DNA of 64,000 nt from Myrmaecium sp. VS I D KN 1 (lineage: Eukaryota > Ascomycota > Dothideomycetes > Valsariales > Valsariaceae), in NCBI GenBank assembly GCA_019775845.1, contig JADQAV010000016.1, forward strand, positions 124,001 to 188,000, read 5' to 3'. Under the pieces are notes generated by a model. That model saw only the letters and a program-made list of their open reading frames with translations, was not told the DNA's origin and did no database searches. The position numbers and the translations under genes are program-made. Positions 49,700-58,975 of the stretch are shown here, piece after piece (position 1 is the first letter of the stretch; every line of letters starts with the position of its first letter).

Positions 49700-51957
49700 A
49701 TGCCGGAATACTTCTTTCACCTTCTGTTTGAGCTCTATCCGCAACCTTTACAGCTCGGCGAGTGCTCGACCGCCCTCTCGGATAGTGAGATATACCTACC
49801 ACCGCGCAACGCCAATATCTTTGACCGCCTACCCGCACATAAAGCTCCATGCTTGAGCTCGCCCGACGCGGACGGATCCCACAAAAGGTCTAAGACTTCA
49901 ACTCAAGTAGACAACTCCCGCATAAACACCATCGCTCCAGACCGGCCCCTCGCCGTGCGCCGCTACAGTCATCTTTCCGGAAGGTCGCCTGGAGATCCCA
50001 AGCAGAGCCCGGTACCGCTGTCATCGAAACGAGCGCCTGAGCCTGCTTCCCCGCAGCCGGTATCGGCAGACTGGCGCTTCGATCGAATTTCGATCCAAAG
50101 CATCGACATGAAGTCGACGGAGGAAGCGAAAGAAGAGGTGGGCGTGAGACTTAAGGGCAAATCCTTCGCATCTACCGTCGGAAGTACGCCAGGAGGGCTT
50201 GCGACGAAGGGCAAATTCATACCAGCGGGTCCAACTAACACGGAAGTCGGATGGGGCGTGGTTCACTTATATAGGGATGTGCAGCCTTCCCCTTCTCTAT
50301 GCGACGAGTCGATCCAAGGTCCAGGCCTGACCCGCGGGAAGACAGCGGGTGGCGGCGATGGTGGGCCCTTCAATGAAGACGAATGCGATACACTATGTAT
50401 ACTGGCGGTGCCCTCGTACATGACTCCATCAGATTTCTTAGGCTACGTAGGGGAGCATACGAGGGAGGATGTCAGCCATTTCAGGCTTATACGGACGGGG
50501 AGAGCCAACAAGTATATGGTACTTATGAAGTTTCGAGAGCCTAAGAAAGTAAAGGCATGGCGCAAGGAGTGGAATGGGAAGCTATTCAATAGCATGGAGG
50601 TAAGGCCCCTTCACCAGGCAAAAAACTGCCGGATGCGGACTGACCGCGGCAGCCCGAGAATTGTCACGTCGTCTATGTGAAGTCCGTTCAGTTTCAGACA
50701 CCGGAGTCCAACCAAGATCCATCGAGTTTTCCAAACATGACCAACGATCCCTTTGCGCCAGCCCCTCGCCCCGCCCCTCCCGCTCTCGTTCCTGCGACTT
50801 CATCACCTCCTATAGAGTCGCTCATGACCAAACCACTAGCGCCGCCTACGCCGTCTCTGGTAGAGCTTCCGACATGTCCAGTCTGTTTAGAGCGCATGGA
50901 TGAGAGCACAGGGCTACTCACGATTTTATGCCAACATGTTTTTCACTGCGCCTGTCTCGAGAAGTGGAGAGGAAGTGGTTGTCCGGTATGCCGATATACT
51001 CAGAACGACCCCAGATCCGGACGCGCTGCTTCGCGAGACCTGGAGCAAGAGAATGTCTGCAGTGTATGTGGATCGACGAGCAATTTATGGATCTGCCTGA
51101 TTTGCGGAAACATTGGTTGTGGCCGCTACGACTCGGCGCATGCATTTGCCCACTGGGAGGCCACATCGCATGCCTACGCCATGGATGTGAGCACGCAGCA
51201 TGTCTGGGACTACGCCGGGGACGGCTATGTGCACCGCCTCATCCAGAACAAGGCTGACGGCAAGCTGGTGGATCTGCCGGCAGCATACCGAGGTAACTTC
51301 GATGGCGGGCGCCGCAGTGCCTTCGGCGATGCCGGTAATGGTCAGTGGGTTGCATACGGGGAGGACATGGTGCCGCGGGAGAAGCTGGACAACATGGGGA
51401 TCGAGTACGCGTACCTCCTGACTTCGCAGCTCGAGAGCCAACGGTCGTACTTCGAGGAGCAGATGGATCGGGCCGCGGACAAGGCGGCGAAAGCCGCGTC
51501 CGTGGCGGATGAAGCCATGCGCTCCGTGACCGAGATGTCCACTCAGATGAAGGAGCTGCAGATCAAGTATGAGGAGGCGACCCGCAACATCGCGAGCCTG
51601 GAAAAGGACGTTGCGCGGCAGACGGCCCGCGCGACCTCCTCCGCCGATCTGGCCCGGAAGCTGACCCGGAACTACCAGGAGGAGAAGACGATGAACGAGG
51701 CGCTCATGCAGCGGATCAAGCACCTCGAGAAGCAGGCCGAGGAGAAGGACAGGCAGGTCCTGGAGCTCGAGCTGGCCAAGAGAGAGTTCGAGGAGCAGAA
51801 TCGCGACTTGAGCTTCTTCATCAGCGGGGGGGAGAAGCTCAGAGAACTGCAGGAGGGTGGCGAGGTGGCCGGCGAAGAGGTGACGGAAGGGAAAGTGGAG
51901 ATTCCGCTGGCGGCGGAAGGGAAGAAAGGGAAGAGGAAGGGCAAAGGGAAGAAGTAG
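49700..51957 (+). CDS. etp1: BRAP2/Etp1-type RING and ZnF-UBP ubiquitin ligase
   Basis: Exons 49700-50599 and 50653-51957 (53-nt intron GTAAGG..GGCAG) give 734 aa. The splice joins LFNSME to PENCHVVYVK, the expected BRAP2 core. Domains: a disordered N-terminus; a BRAP2 RRM-like domain at about 230-312; a RING finger at about 375-418 (CPVCLERMDES..CQHVFHCACL..CPVC); a UBP-type zinc finger at about 436-500 (CSVCGSTSNLWICLICGNIG, with the His-rich HAFAHWEATSHAYAMD); a long coiled coil at about 555-690; and a Lys/Gly-rich basic tail. The family binds ubiquitin through ZnF-UBP. Human BRAP modulates MAPK signalling and nuclear import, and yeast Etp1 acts in ethanol stress. The target here is unknown. 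The gene starts beside RIP island B. Confidence 0.93.
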
Positions 51958-52684
51958 GCGTTGAGGATTTTTTTTCCCGTCAACCAAAATTTTCCCCCTT
52001 ATTCTTTCATTTCCTGTCAACCATTCCTTGGTCGAGCGGTTGAACAATTCGGTTGCTTAGAGATGATAACCGCATCACCGGCGTTTGGGCATTTCCCTTC
52101 ATGTAGCAGCGCGCATGATACCCCGGACGGCAAACTGTTTAGAGGTTAGGTCAAGTACACGCATCAGTCTTTGCACTTGTCGATCGATGTATCCTGGAAG
52201 CATTTTCAGTGCCGCCAAGCCTGGCGCATTCCGCCTGCGAGAACATATCCTCACGTTCAATTGAGAAGGAAGCTGATCCATTTCGAGGACTCCAAATTGC
52301 TATATTCTACATGACTGTCACCGGAGAGTTATCCAAGAGGAGCACGAGAGCGCACTTGTATATGTATATACCCTGGGCGGCCCCATGCCTTTGTGATCTT
52401 ATGATTTCTTGATCTGCTTTCTGAAGAAGAAAGCACAACTTCCTTAGCATGTCCTTATGTATCCTTATGTACGTCCGGCACCGTGGAAGGAACAGGGACG
52501 CTCGCGGTGGGCGTGCCCGAGTGGTCAGAAAACCCGCCTCTCCTCCCACTTTGCCTCAATGGGTGTGCTTCCCTAAGTTCGTCGAATTTCGTGCACAACG
52601 TCTCGCGGACCATTAATCGCAAGTTGAATAAGCTTTCGCAGATCAAAAGCGCTTGTTCACTCTTGTTTCTTTCTTTCTTCCGGC
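51958..52684. other. intergenic, no gene seen
   Basis: 3' flank of the BRAP2-like gene, with several short frames lacking features. A GTGCCCGAGTGGTC stretch near 52512 resembles a tRNA D-arm but no cloverleaf follows. Confidence 0.5.
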
Positions 52685-52713
52685 TTTTTTTTTTTTTTTT
52701 TTTTTTTTTTTTT
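52685..52713. repeat. (T)29 homopolymer
   Basis: 29 uninterrupted T residues. Read on the minus strand this is a poly-A tail-like run, so it could mark a retroposed copy inserted on that strand, or simply be slippage in a pyrimidine tract. Confidence 0.9.
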
Positions 52714-52750
52714 GGGACTTTTCTTTGTTTTCTTATGGTGCTCTCGCTGG

Positions 52751-53098
52751 ATGTTCATCTGCATGAACGCTTCCCATCTCAATACCTGGGACGGGGTGAA
52801 GTGTACCAATCACTTCGACTATGACGGACATCACCGTTCTTTGATCGGTACGTGCCACGAGACGGATAGGTGTGGCCACGGGACCTACCTCTGCCGCGTT
52901 CATTGGGTGAAAATTGATGGGAAGGCCGACGTTCGGCGGTGTTACGGCTCCAGCCGTGAATTTCCAATGAGCGATGCTGCTCAGAGTCTTGGTTGGACGA
53001 TGAAGCAGCTATGCTACCACGTCGGGCAGTGCAGGAATCTGCGCATGTTGTGTCCTGATGCTTGCGGTCATCCAGCAATGACCTTCGATTTTGGCTAA
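52751..53098 (+). CDS. small cysteine-rich protein, N-terminus uncertain
   Basis: An unspliced frame of 115 aa from the first ATG, with ten Cys, nine of them spread evenly through the body in short motifs (VKCTNHF, GTCHETDRC, YLCRVHW, RRCYG, QLCYH, GQCRN, MLCPDACG). Regular Cys spacing, small size and abundant Trp/His/Gly resemble secreted disulfide-rich fungal proteins. No proper signal peptide follows this ATG, although the in-frame upstream codons are hydrophobic (FFVFLW). The true first exon may lie upstream of, or have been displaced by, the T29 tract. I do not recognise the family. It could be a truncated gene. Confidence 0.45.
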   Translation: MFICMNASHLNTWDGVKCTNHFDYDGHHRSLIGTCHETDRCGHGTYLCRVHWVKIDGKADVRRCYGSSREFPMSDAAQSLGWTMKQLCYHVGQCRNLRMLCPDACGHPAMTFDFG

Positions 53099-53370
53099 GT
53101 TCTTGGGATGGGGATAAGACCCCTCTCGGTATGGGCTGCGGAAATAATTCCGTAGCTTCGGCCAGAGCTTGCTTCGGCCTGGTTACCCTTCCTTCGGACC
53201 TAAATTACAAGGGCTGTCAGTACCTCCTATGGACCGTGGGAATTGTGGAATATGAATATGGGAATGTTGACATAAGACATGATCCGCTGAAATTAAGAGC
53301 CAACAGGGGATGCCGCAAACATTAGACGGCCATGTTATAGTATTTTCTTTCGGGCACAAGAAGCGTTGAC
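53099..53370. other. intergenic
   Basis: Between the cysteine-rich ORF and the convergent minus-strand gene. A plus frame through 53325 carries more cysteines (GMGCGNNS, ARACFG, KGCQY), so the small gene might once have been longer, but this is weak. Confidence 0.35.
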
Positions 53371-54993
53371 TTATAAATACCTGTTGACATCGACCTCATC
53401 ATCCTCCTCATCGTCTTGCTCAGCGCCCGAAATGGCCTCAATGCATAACAATTTGTTAGCATGTTGACCACGTTCGGAAGTGTCCGAGGAAGGGGAGTAT
53501 GCACGCTTGATTGCATGTGACGGCAGCGCAAAAGGTTGGTCAAGTACACCCCCAAGAGCCGCTGAAGCAGAGGCGTTGTAAGTGACGAGCGGCGAGCCTA
53601 TGAGAGAGACTGGCAGAGACGAGATGTCAGCAAGGGCCTGCTTTGCTTCTTCTTCAATCCGCCTTCTCTCCGCTTCCAGCTTGATGATCGCCCTGTGACG
53701 CTTGACAACAAGCTCACGATACTCCTTGTTGAAGTAGCCACTGAGCTTCAACCACTCCATCAGGTGGCTAGGGATCGACCTTGACAAGTCAGCGTGACGA
53801 GGTGCTGCGTCCTCATTCCCTTCCGCAAGAGACAATTTCTTCTGCTGTGACCCGTCCGGCTGTTCGATAGGGGCGCTGATTGCTTTGCTTTTAGCCATGA
53901 CATGTAACTGCGTGTCCATGTCAGCAACTTTCTGTCCTTTCAATGCAGGGTCTGCGGGAGGTCCCATTCTACTAGAACCAGACGAATTGTTGGTGGAATC
54001 CCGGCGCCCTTCAGTAGCGCTCGCCATGATGTTGATTGGCTTACATTCCTGGGCTAATGCAGTCTGTTCTCTTTGGTTCTTAGACTCTTGTGCAGGGACT
54101 CGACGCCCGGTGCGGCCTCTCACCTCCGGTTTTTCCACTAGAAATGGAGACATGCTGGGTTTCCGACACAAAATGTTTGGAATAGTGGGTGCAGAAAGAG
54201 GCTCAAAAAATGTCGGGGAAAGGTTTACCTGGCCATCGGCGATGCCACGAGCTGCTGTGCCTTGCCCGTTTGTCGTTGCATCAAGCACACCTGTAGGATG
54301 CGAAGGCAACTTGGCGGACAGTTCCTCAAGCCTTGCAGTGAATCCGACCGGTGCAGTAACGGCAGCCTGTTTATCGCTCGATGACGCATATTGTGAGTCT
54401 CCTGGCAGCCCTGATCTAGCCTTATCGTTATTCGCTTTCTCGTCAGCAGCTGCTTTGCTCTCTGCAAGCAGATTCTCAAGGCCATCCATAATGTTGGCTT
54501 GTCGAGCAGAAAGAGAGGCGCTGCTTTCGCGGGTCTTGGACGTAGGTTGATCCTTCTTCTCTCGGCCAGAAGGTGTGGTACTGTTGGTCCTTCTGGATAT
54601 CAGTTTCGCGCGGAGCTCAGCTGCCTTCACTACCGCAAGCTCCTTTTCGGACTTCGGCGGGGGAGCTGGTTTAACTGCACGGACGAGTTGATCGCCAACC
54701 GAATGAAGAGCCTGTTATAGCGAGGTTATTATATTGTCTCGTTGAGAGCAGGACGACGTTTAGTGTTCACTTACCGTGCTCTGCGAAGTTTCGAGATCGA
54801 GCAACTGGGGATTAGTATGTGACGCCATATTGACAGCGGCGGTATCTTCTTCTTCAATGATTTCACCTTCCTCGTGGCTGCTCATATCGCCGGTTTGGTA
54901 GAACGTTCCACCATGGTGATTGCACATAGCGTTGCGTTCTCTGGAAACTGATGGGCTGTAGCCGTGGGGAAACATTTCCTGCTGCCAATCCAT
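53371..54993 (-). CDS. hypothetical 519-aa protein with conserved helical motif
   Basis: Exon 1 is 54775-54993 (73 codons) and exon 2 is 53371-54711, with a 63-nt intron (GTAAGT..ATAACAG) that keeps frame. The N-terminus has an acidic EEGEIIEEED box. The middle is Ser/Thr/Lys/Gln-rich and probably disordered, starting with a helical KAAELRAKLISRR. Near residues 380-440 is a compact segment, HLMEWLKLSGYFNKEYRELV, followed by a basic/acidic coiled coil (KLEAERRRIEEEAKQAL). The end is acidic (DDEEDDEVD). There is no signal peptide or membrane span. The composition suggests a nuclear or RNA-related scaffold, but that is a guess and the family is not recognised. Confidence 0.8.
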
Positions 54994-55623
54994 CCTGATG
55001 GATTTCGATCCCAGGGAGCCTTGCTAGTCAGACAGCAGAGCTGGAGGTAACGACTTTAGTGCAAACGAGCGTATATTGAGCAGCGGCGTAGGAGATGAAG
55101 AGATGAAGCGTGACGTGTATCAGTCTGGGTCATCCAACACGGTAAGTAGCGCTGTAGGTAAAACTGACGTGGATGGAATCCGACGGCGAACCGGGTTACT
55201 AACAGGCATTGCAGGTCAGAGCTTGCGCCACCGAGCAGGCGACAAGGGACTCACGATAGAAAACGGCAGTACCTACCTAATATAAAGAAAGAGTTATTTG
55301 ATACCACCGTAAGTACTGACTCTAATCACGCCTGAGTGCTCGTCATTCTACCGCCATCGCTCAGGCCGACAGGTTCACTTTTCATATCATCGTGATTCAT
55401 TACCGTAGCCCATCATTATCCCAGTCCCCCATGCCCATAGTATGTACATGCCAAAGAAAACCCAAAAAAAGAAAAGGGAAGAAGGAAAAGGACAAGGTTA
55501 CCAAATCAAAACTCCTCTGACCCGATGCCTAACCCCGGGGAAGTAATAAAGGAGAATCGTGAACGACATCAACGGTCTTCAACTAAAGCGTAGCATCTAC
55601 GATGTAGGAGTGATCAAGGCACC
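54994..55623. other. intergenic
   Basis: Between two minus-strand genes: the promoter of the 519-aa protein gene and the 3' flank of the GBD/FH3 gene. A 69-codon plus frame (55076-55285) has no supporting feature. Confidence 0.5.
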
Positions 55624-58397
55624 CTAGGCCCAGAAATCAGGACTCTTACCCGCACTCTGGGGCTGACTCATTGCAGGTGTATCCAACTGCAAGTCCAAGC
55701 TTGGCAGATCAATCTTTGGGATCTCCAGCTGCGGTGGCTTTTCAGCCTTCTTGGGACTTTTGACGGGACTACGCGTCGGGCTCAGAAGCTCTCCTTCCTT
55801 CTTGATGCCCATGCGGACGCCCTTGACGTCCCACCCATCAGCCGCCGCCGCGGCAACCCATGTTCTCAATCCATCATGGAGTGCGCCATGGAACTTCTCC
55901 TTGCAAAGGCGTAGGCTACCACCCATGGCTTTCTCAAAGCCAGAGTCCCTCAACTCAACGCGCAGAGACTCCCGCTCTTCCTTCGTAGGCAGTGACGCTA
56001 TGAGCCCATTGAGCAGGTCTAAATGCACCGCAATGTAGTTAGAAGCCTCCCACTCGACGCTCCCCACGTACGGAGCAGCAGGAGCAGGAGGTCTTGGGCG
56101 AGGGAAATACGCATCTCTATAACTCAATTTCTTGAGGTCAGCCTGCTCAGCGGATGGTAGTGGGACGACATTGAGATGATGTAAGAAGATCCAGAAGACC
56201 TCTTTGCTGACGTTGATTATCTCCCGACACCAGACACTGTAGGGCCTAGGCGTGTGCATTTCGAGCACAAACGGGAGCGTGCTCGCCCTTTTATCTGGAA
56301 CCTGGTCTCTAAGTAGCTTGAGTATGCTACGAGCACGGTCGGGAGCTTCGGAGACGGATGCCGAACATAGATGGTCAACTTGCCAAGTTAGCGTCTTGGA
56401 TGGCACATCGAGGGATATACAGTAGGCTTACACAATAGACTGATAATGAGACCACGAGTAGTGAACTCGCTCGGACCTTTCCGTTCTTCATCGAATAGCA
56501 TCTTGAGAAGAGGGGGAAAAAGCGTTTGCTCTATCTCACAAAGTCTTTCTAAAGCCAGGTCGGTTGTGCATAACCCCTTGAGACATTTCAACGACTCATG
56601 GAGCAGCTGGTCCTCGTGATCCTCACTAGACATCGTTAGATGGCTCAATGAGCATGCGACTCGCAGACTTACCGCCATTCAATCTCCATTATGCGATGAA
56701 GAAGACCAACAATCTCAGTCATCCCCCCTTGCTCAATGAATAAATCTACCCACGCAACAGTTTCGTTCCTAAGAAGAATGCGCAGCTTATGCATTCGACC
56801 AACTTCAACATCCTGTGGCGCTCGGAACTCTCGTAGATAAGCAATGAACTCATCTGGTCTAGGTGGCCTCGGGGTCTTGCTGCGAAGTGTTGACCCTTGG
56901 CTTGCGGAAACAGATGAAAGCGACTTCGAAGAGGGCGATTTTGGTAAATAATGCGGTTTCTCTTCGCTTGATTTGCTTTTCTTCCCCTGTGAGTCGCTTT
57001 TGCTGAAAGTAAACGTCTTACTCCGCGGTCTCCCGCGTCTCGAAGGCGGGGCGGAATCTTCGGTCGCGGTCGAGTTGATAGCAGGGTCAGAGCTTGCATG
57101 ATGAACGTCGCGAGTTGATGATACTGAGTTTGACATATTAGTCGAAGAAGCCGAAGCAGTGTGCCTATTCTGGCGGATGAAGTTGATCTTGATAGTAGTT
57201 GTCAGACTGCGCATCTTCGGCCGTAGGTTTTCGGGAATATTCCTCGATTCCTGTAAAAAGGCATGTTAGTTCGTCATAGACACTGGGTTGACAATCTACT
57301 CGTACCAATACGAGTTCAAACTCCGCATCAATGGCCTTGGGGTCCTTAAGATTATCGATCGAAGCTCCTATGGATCGCTCGTTAAGCTGAGCAACCGCAG
57401 CCTTGACGCGGCTGCTCCTCTTTGCCACTAACAAGCCTTCATCGTCCATCTTCTTCTCAGGTTCGCTGCTCCTGAATATGTTTCTGGCTGAGAAGCCTTT
57501 GCTCCGGGACTCGTCGATCGACTTTCGCGGCGGTACTGGTTTATGGAATTCGGAAATCCGTTCGCGCTCTCCGCTGATTTTCCGTGTGATGGATTCCATG
57601 AGACCCGATGCTGATGTACTCGGTGGCAAGTGGGCTTCCCGGGGCGCCTTCTTAAGTGACGGCTGGCCATATTCGTGGAAATTCCTCTGCTTTGAAGGGG
57701 AGTAGACTTTTGGTGTATACAAGGCTATCTCTTTTTCTATGCTGTTGCGGTCATTGAGTGGAACCTTCGTACTTGTGGTCTTTTCTTCATGCCTGGCGCT
57801 ACAGAACTCAGCCCATATAGGCGTGGTATTTCCGAGCCCTGCAGAATTTGGTGGAGTGGTATTTTCTTTCCCTTTTGAGGATGGCTTGTCGTCATTATCT
57901 CTGGAAGACTTCTTCGCGAACATTCGAGACAAGCTCGTCGATGATTTTGTCTTTTTAGGCTTCTTTGATCTCTCTGGCTTACTCTCTACTGCGTCCTCTT
58001 CAGTCCTACTCTTCTCCTTTCCCCTAGATCGGGAGCGTAGCGATATCGCGCTTAACGCCTTCTTATGCCGACTTCTTGGACGTCCTTCCCTTTCAGTACG
58101 CTCGCTCGGGTCCTTCGTTTTAGGGGTGGGATCGTTGCTATGGTTGCGGATCTCTCCGAGTACTCGTTGAGCCCCATGAGGGTGATCTGGAGGGAGCATA
58201 ACGACCGGCATTGTCGTGGCGGGTCCCGGGACGGAATGCAGCTGCGGCGGCATATTCTCACTGCTCTTGCTCCTGCAGCTCAAGGCTATGCCATCCGAAG
58301 GTGACCTCTTGTGATTTCTTGGAGTGATGATCGACTTGATCACCGAAGAGGATTTATGCCGACGGTGATGTGGACGTTCGACAGCAGGCCGTTCCAT
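55624..58397 (-). CDS. GBD/FH3 domain protein (formin N-terminus-like, no FH2)
   Basis: Four exons on the minus strand: 57306-58397, 56673-57250, 56432-56625 and 55624-56378. The introns of 55, 47 and 53 nt have GT..AG ends and a consistent frame, giving 872 aa. Residues 1 to about 480 are basic, Ser/Pro-rich and disordered. From about 485 (RPDEFIAYLREFRA) a GTPase-binding/FH3 armadillo region runs to about 780, with LRILLRNETVAWVDLFIEQG, CLKGLCTTDLALERL and FVLEMHTPRPYSVWCREIIN. The tail is Pro/Ser/Lys-rich (SPTRSPVKSPKK). In diaphanous formins this region binds Rho GTPases, but no FH1 or FH2 follows, so it cannot nucleate actin itself. A role as a Rho-regulated polarity adaptor is inferred. 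The start was taken at MERPAVERP; a slightly upstream start cannot be excluded. Confidence 0.85.
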
Positions 58398-58975
58398 GAT
58401 GCTGGATGGACTGCCTGATGTGAGGAGACCATTCAAGGAGGGCTGGGAGAGAAATAAGTTGCGTGAACTGCAACGGAAGTTTGGCAATCGCAGAGGGGAT
58501 GTGCGGTTGACATACCGCCATTAAGGTTGACGGGAGCTTGGGCCAGAAAACACGTCCGTTGCGTTGCCGAGGCAACCCAATGACACCTGGCTTGGCGAAA
58601 CCCCGCAGCGGATCCTTTGGCGCTCTTATAGTATGGGGTAAACCAGGAAGACCCTTGCCTGTGATGGAGACGATGATCGCATGTAGATCACTCGATCCTC
58701 GCAGTTCTCCAAATCTGTATAATCCAAACGCATCTGCAAGAGTACTTGACGCCTCTCGCTCGGCGAGTATGGACAGAAGGATAGTAGCTGCAACGATCGA
58801 CAAAAGCACGATAGGAACTTCATCTCGGTGTCCAAGACTGCATTGATCTGTGGGCATGACTATAACGCCAACATCGGCAACCTGCGCAAGCTCATATTCT
58901 AATCAAGTTTCGCCAAAAGCAACTACGCTTGTAGCTTGAAGCTGAAGACGATCTTCAAAGGCGACAGGACGTGTC
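58398..58975. other. intergenic between two minus-strand genes
   Basis: Promoter/leader of the GBD/FH3 gene and 3' flank of the surface-protein gene. Frames on both strands (up to 167 codons) lack domain features and are not called. Confidence 0.45.

Noticed and set aside
52508-52600. tRNA-Ser/Leu-like stretch GTGCCCGAGTGGTC
   Set aside because: Only a D-arm-like motif is present. No matching acceptor stem, anticodon arm and T-loop could be laid out downstream.
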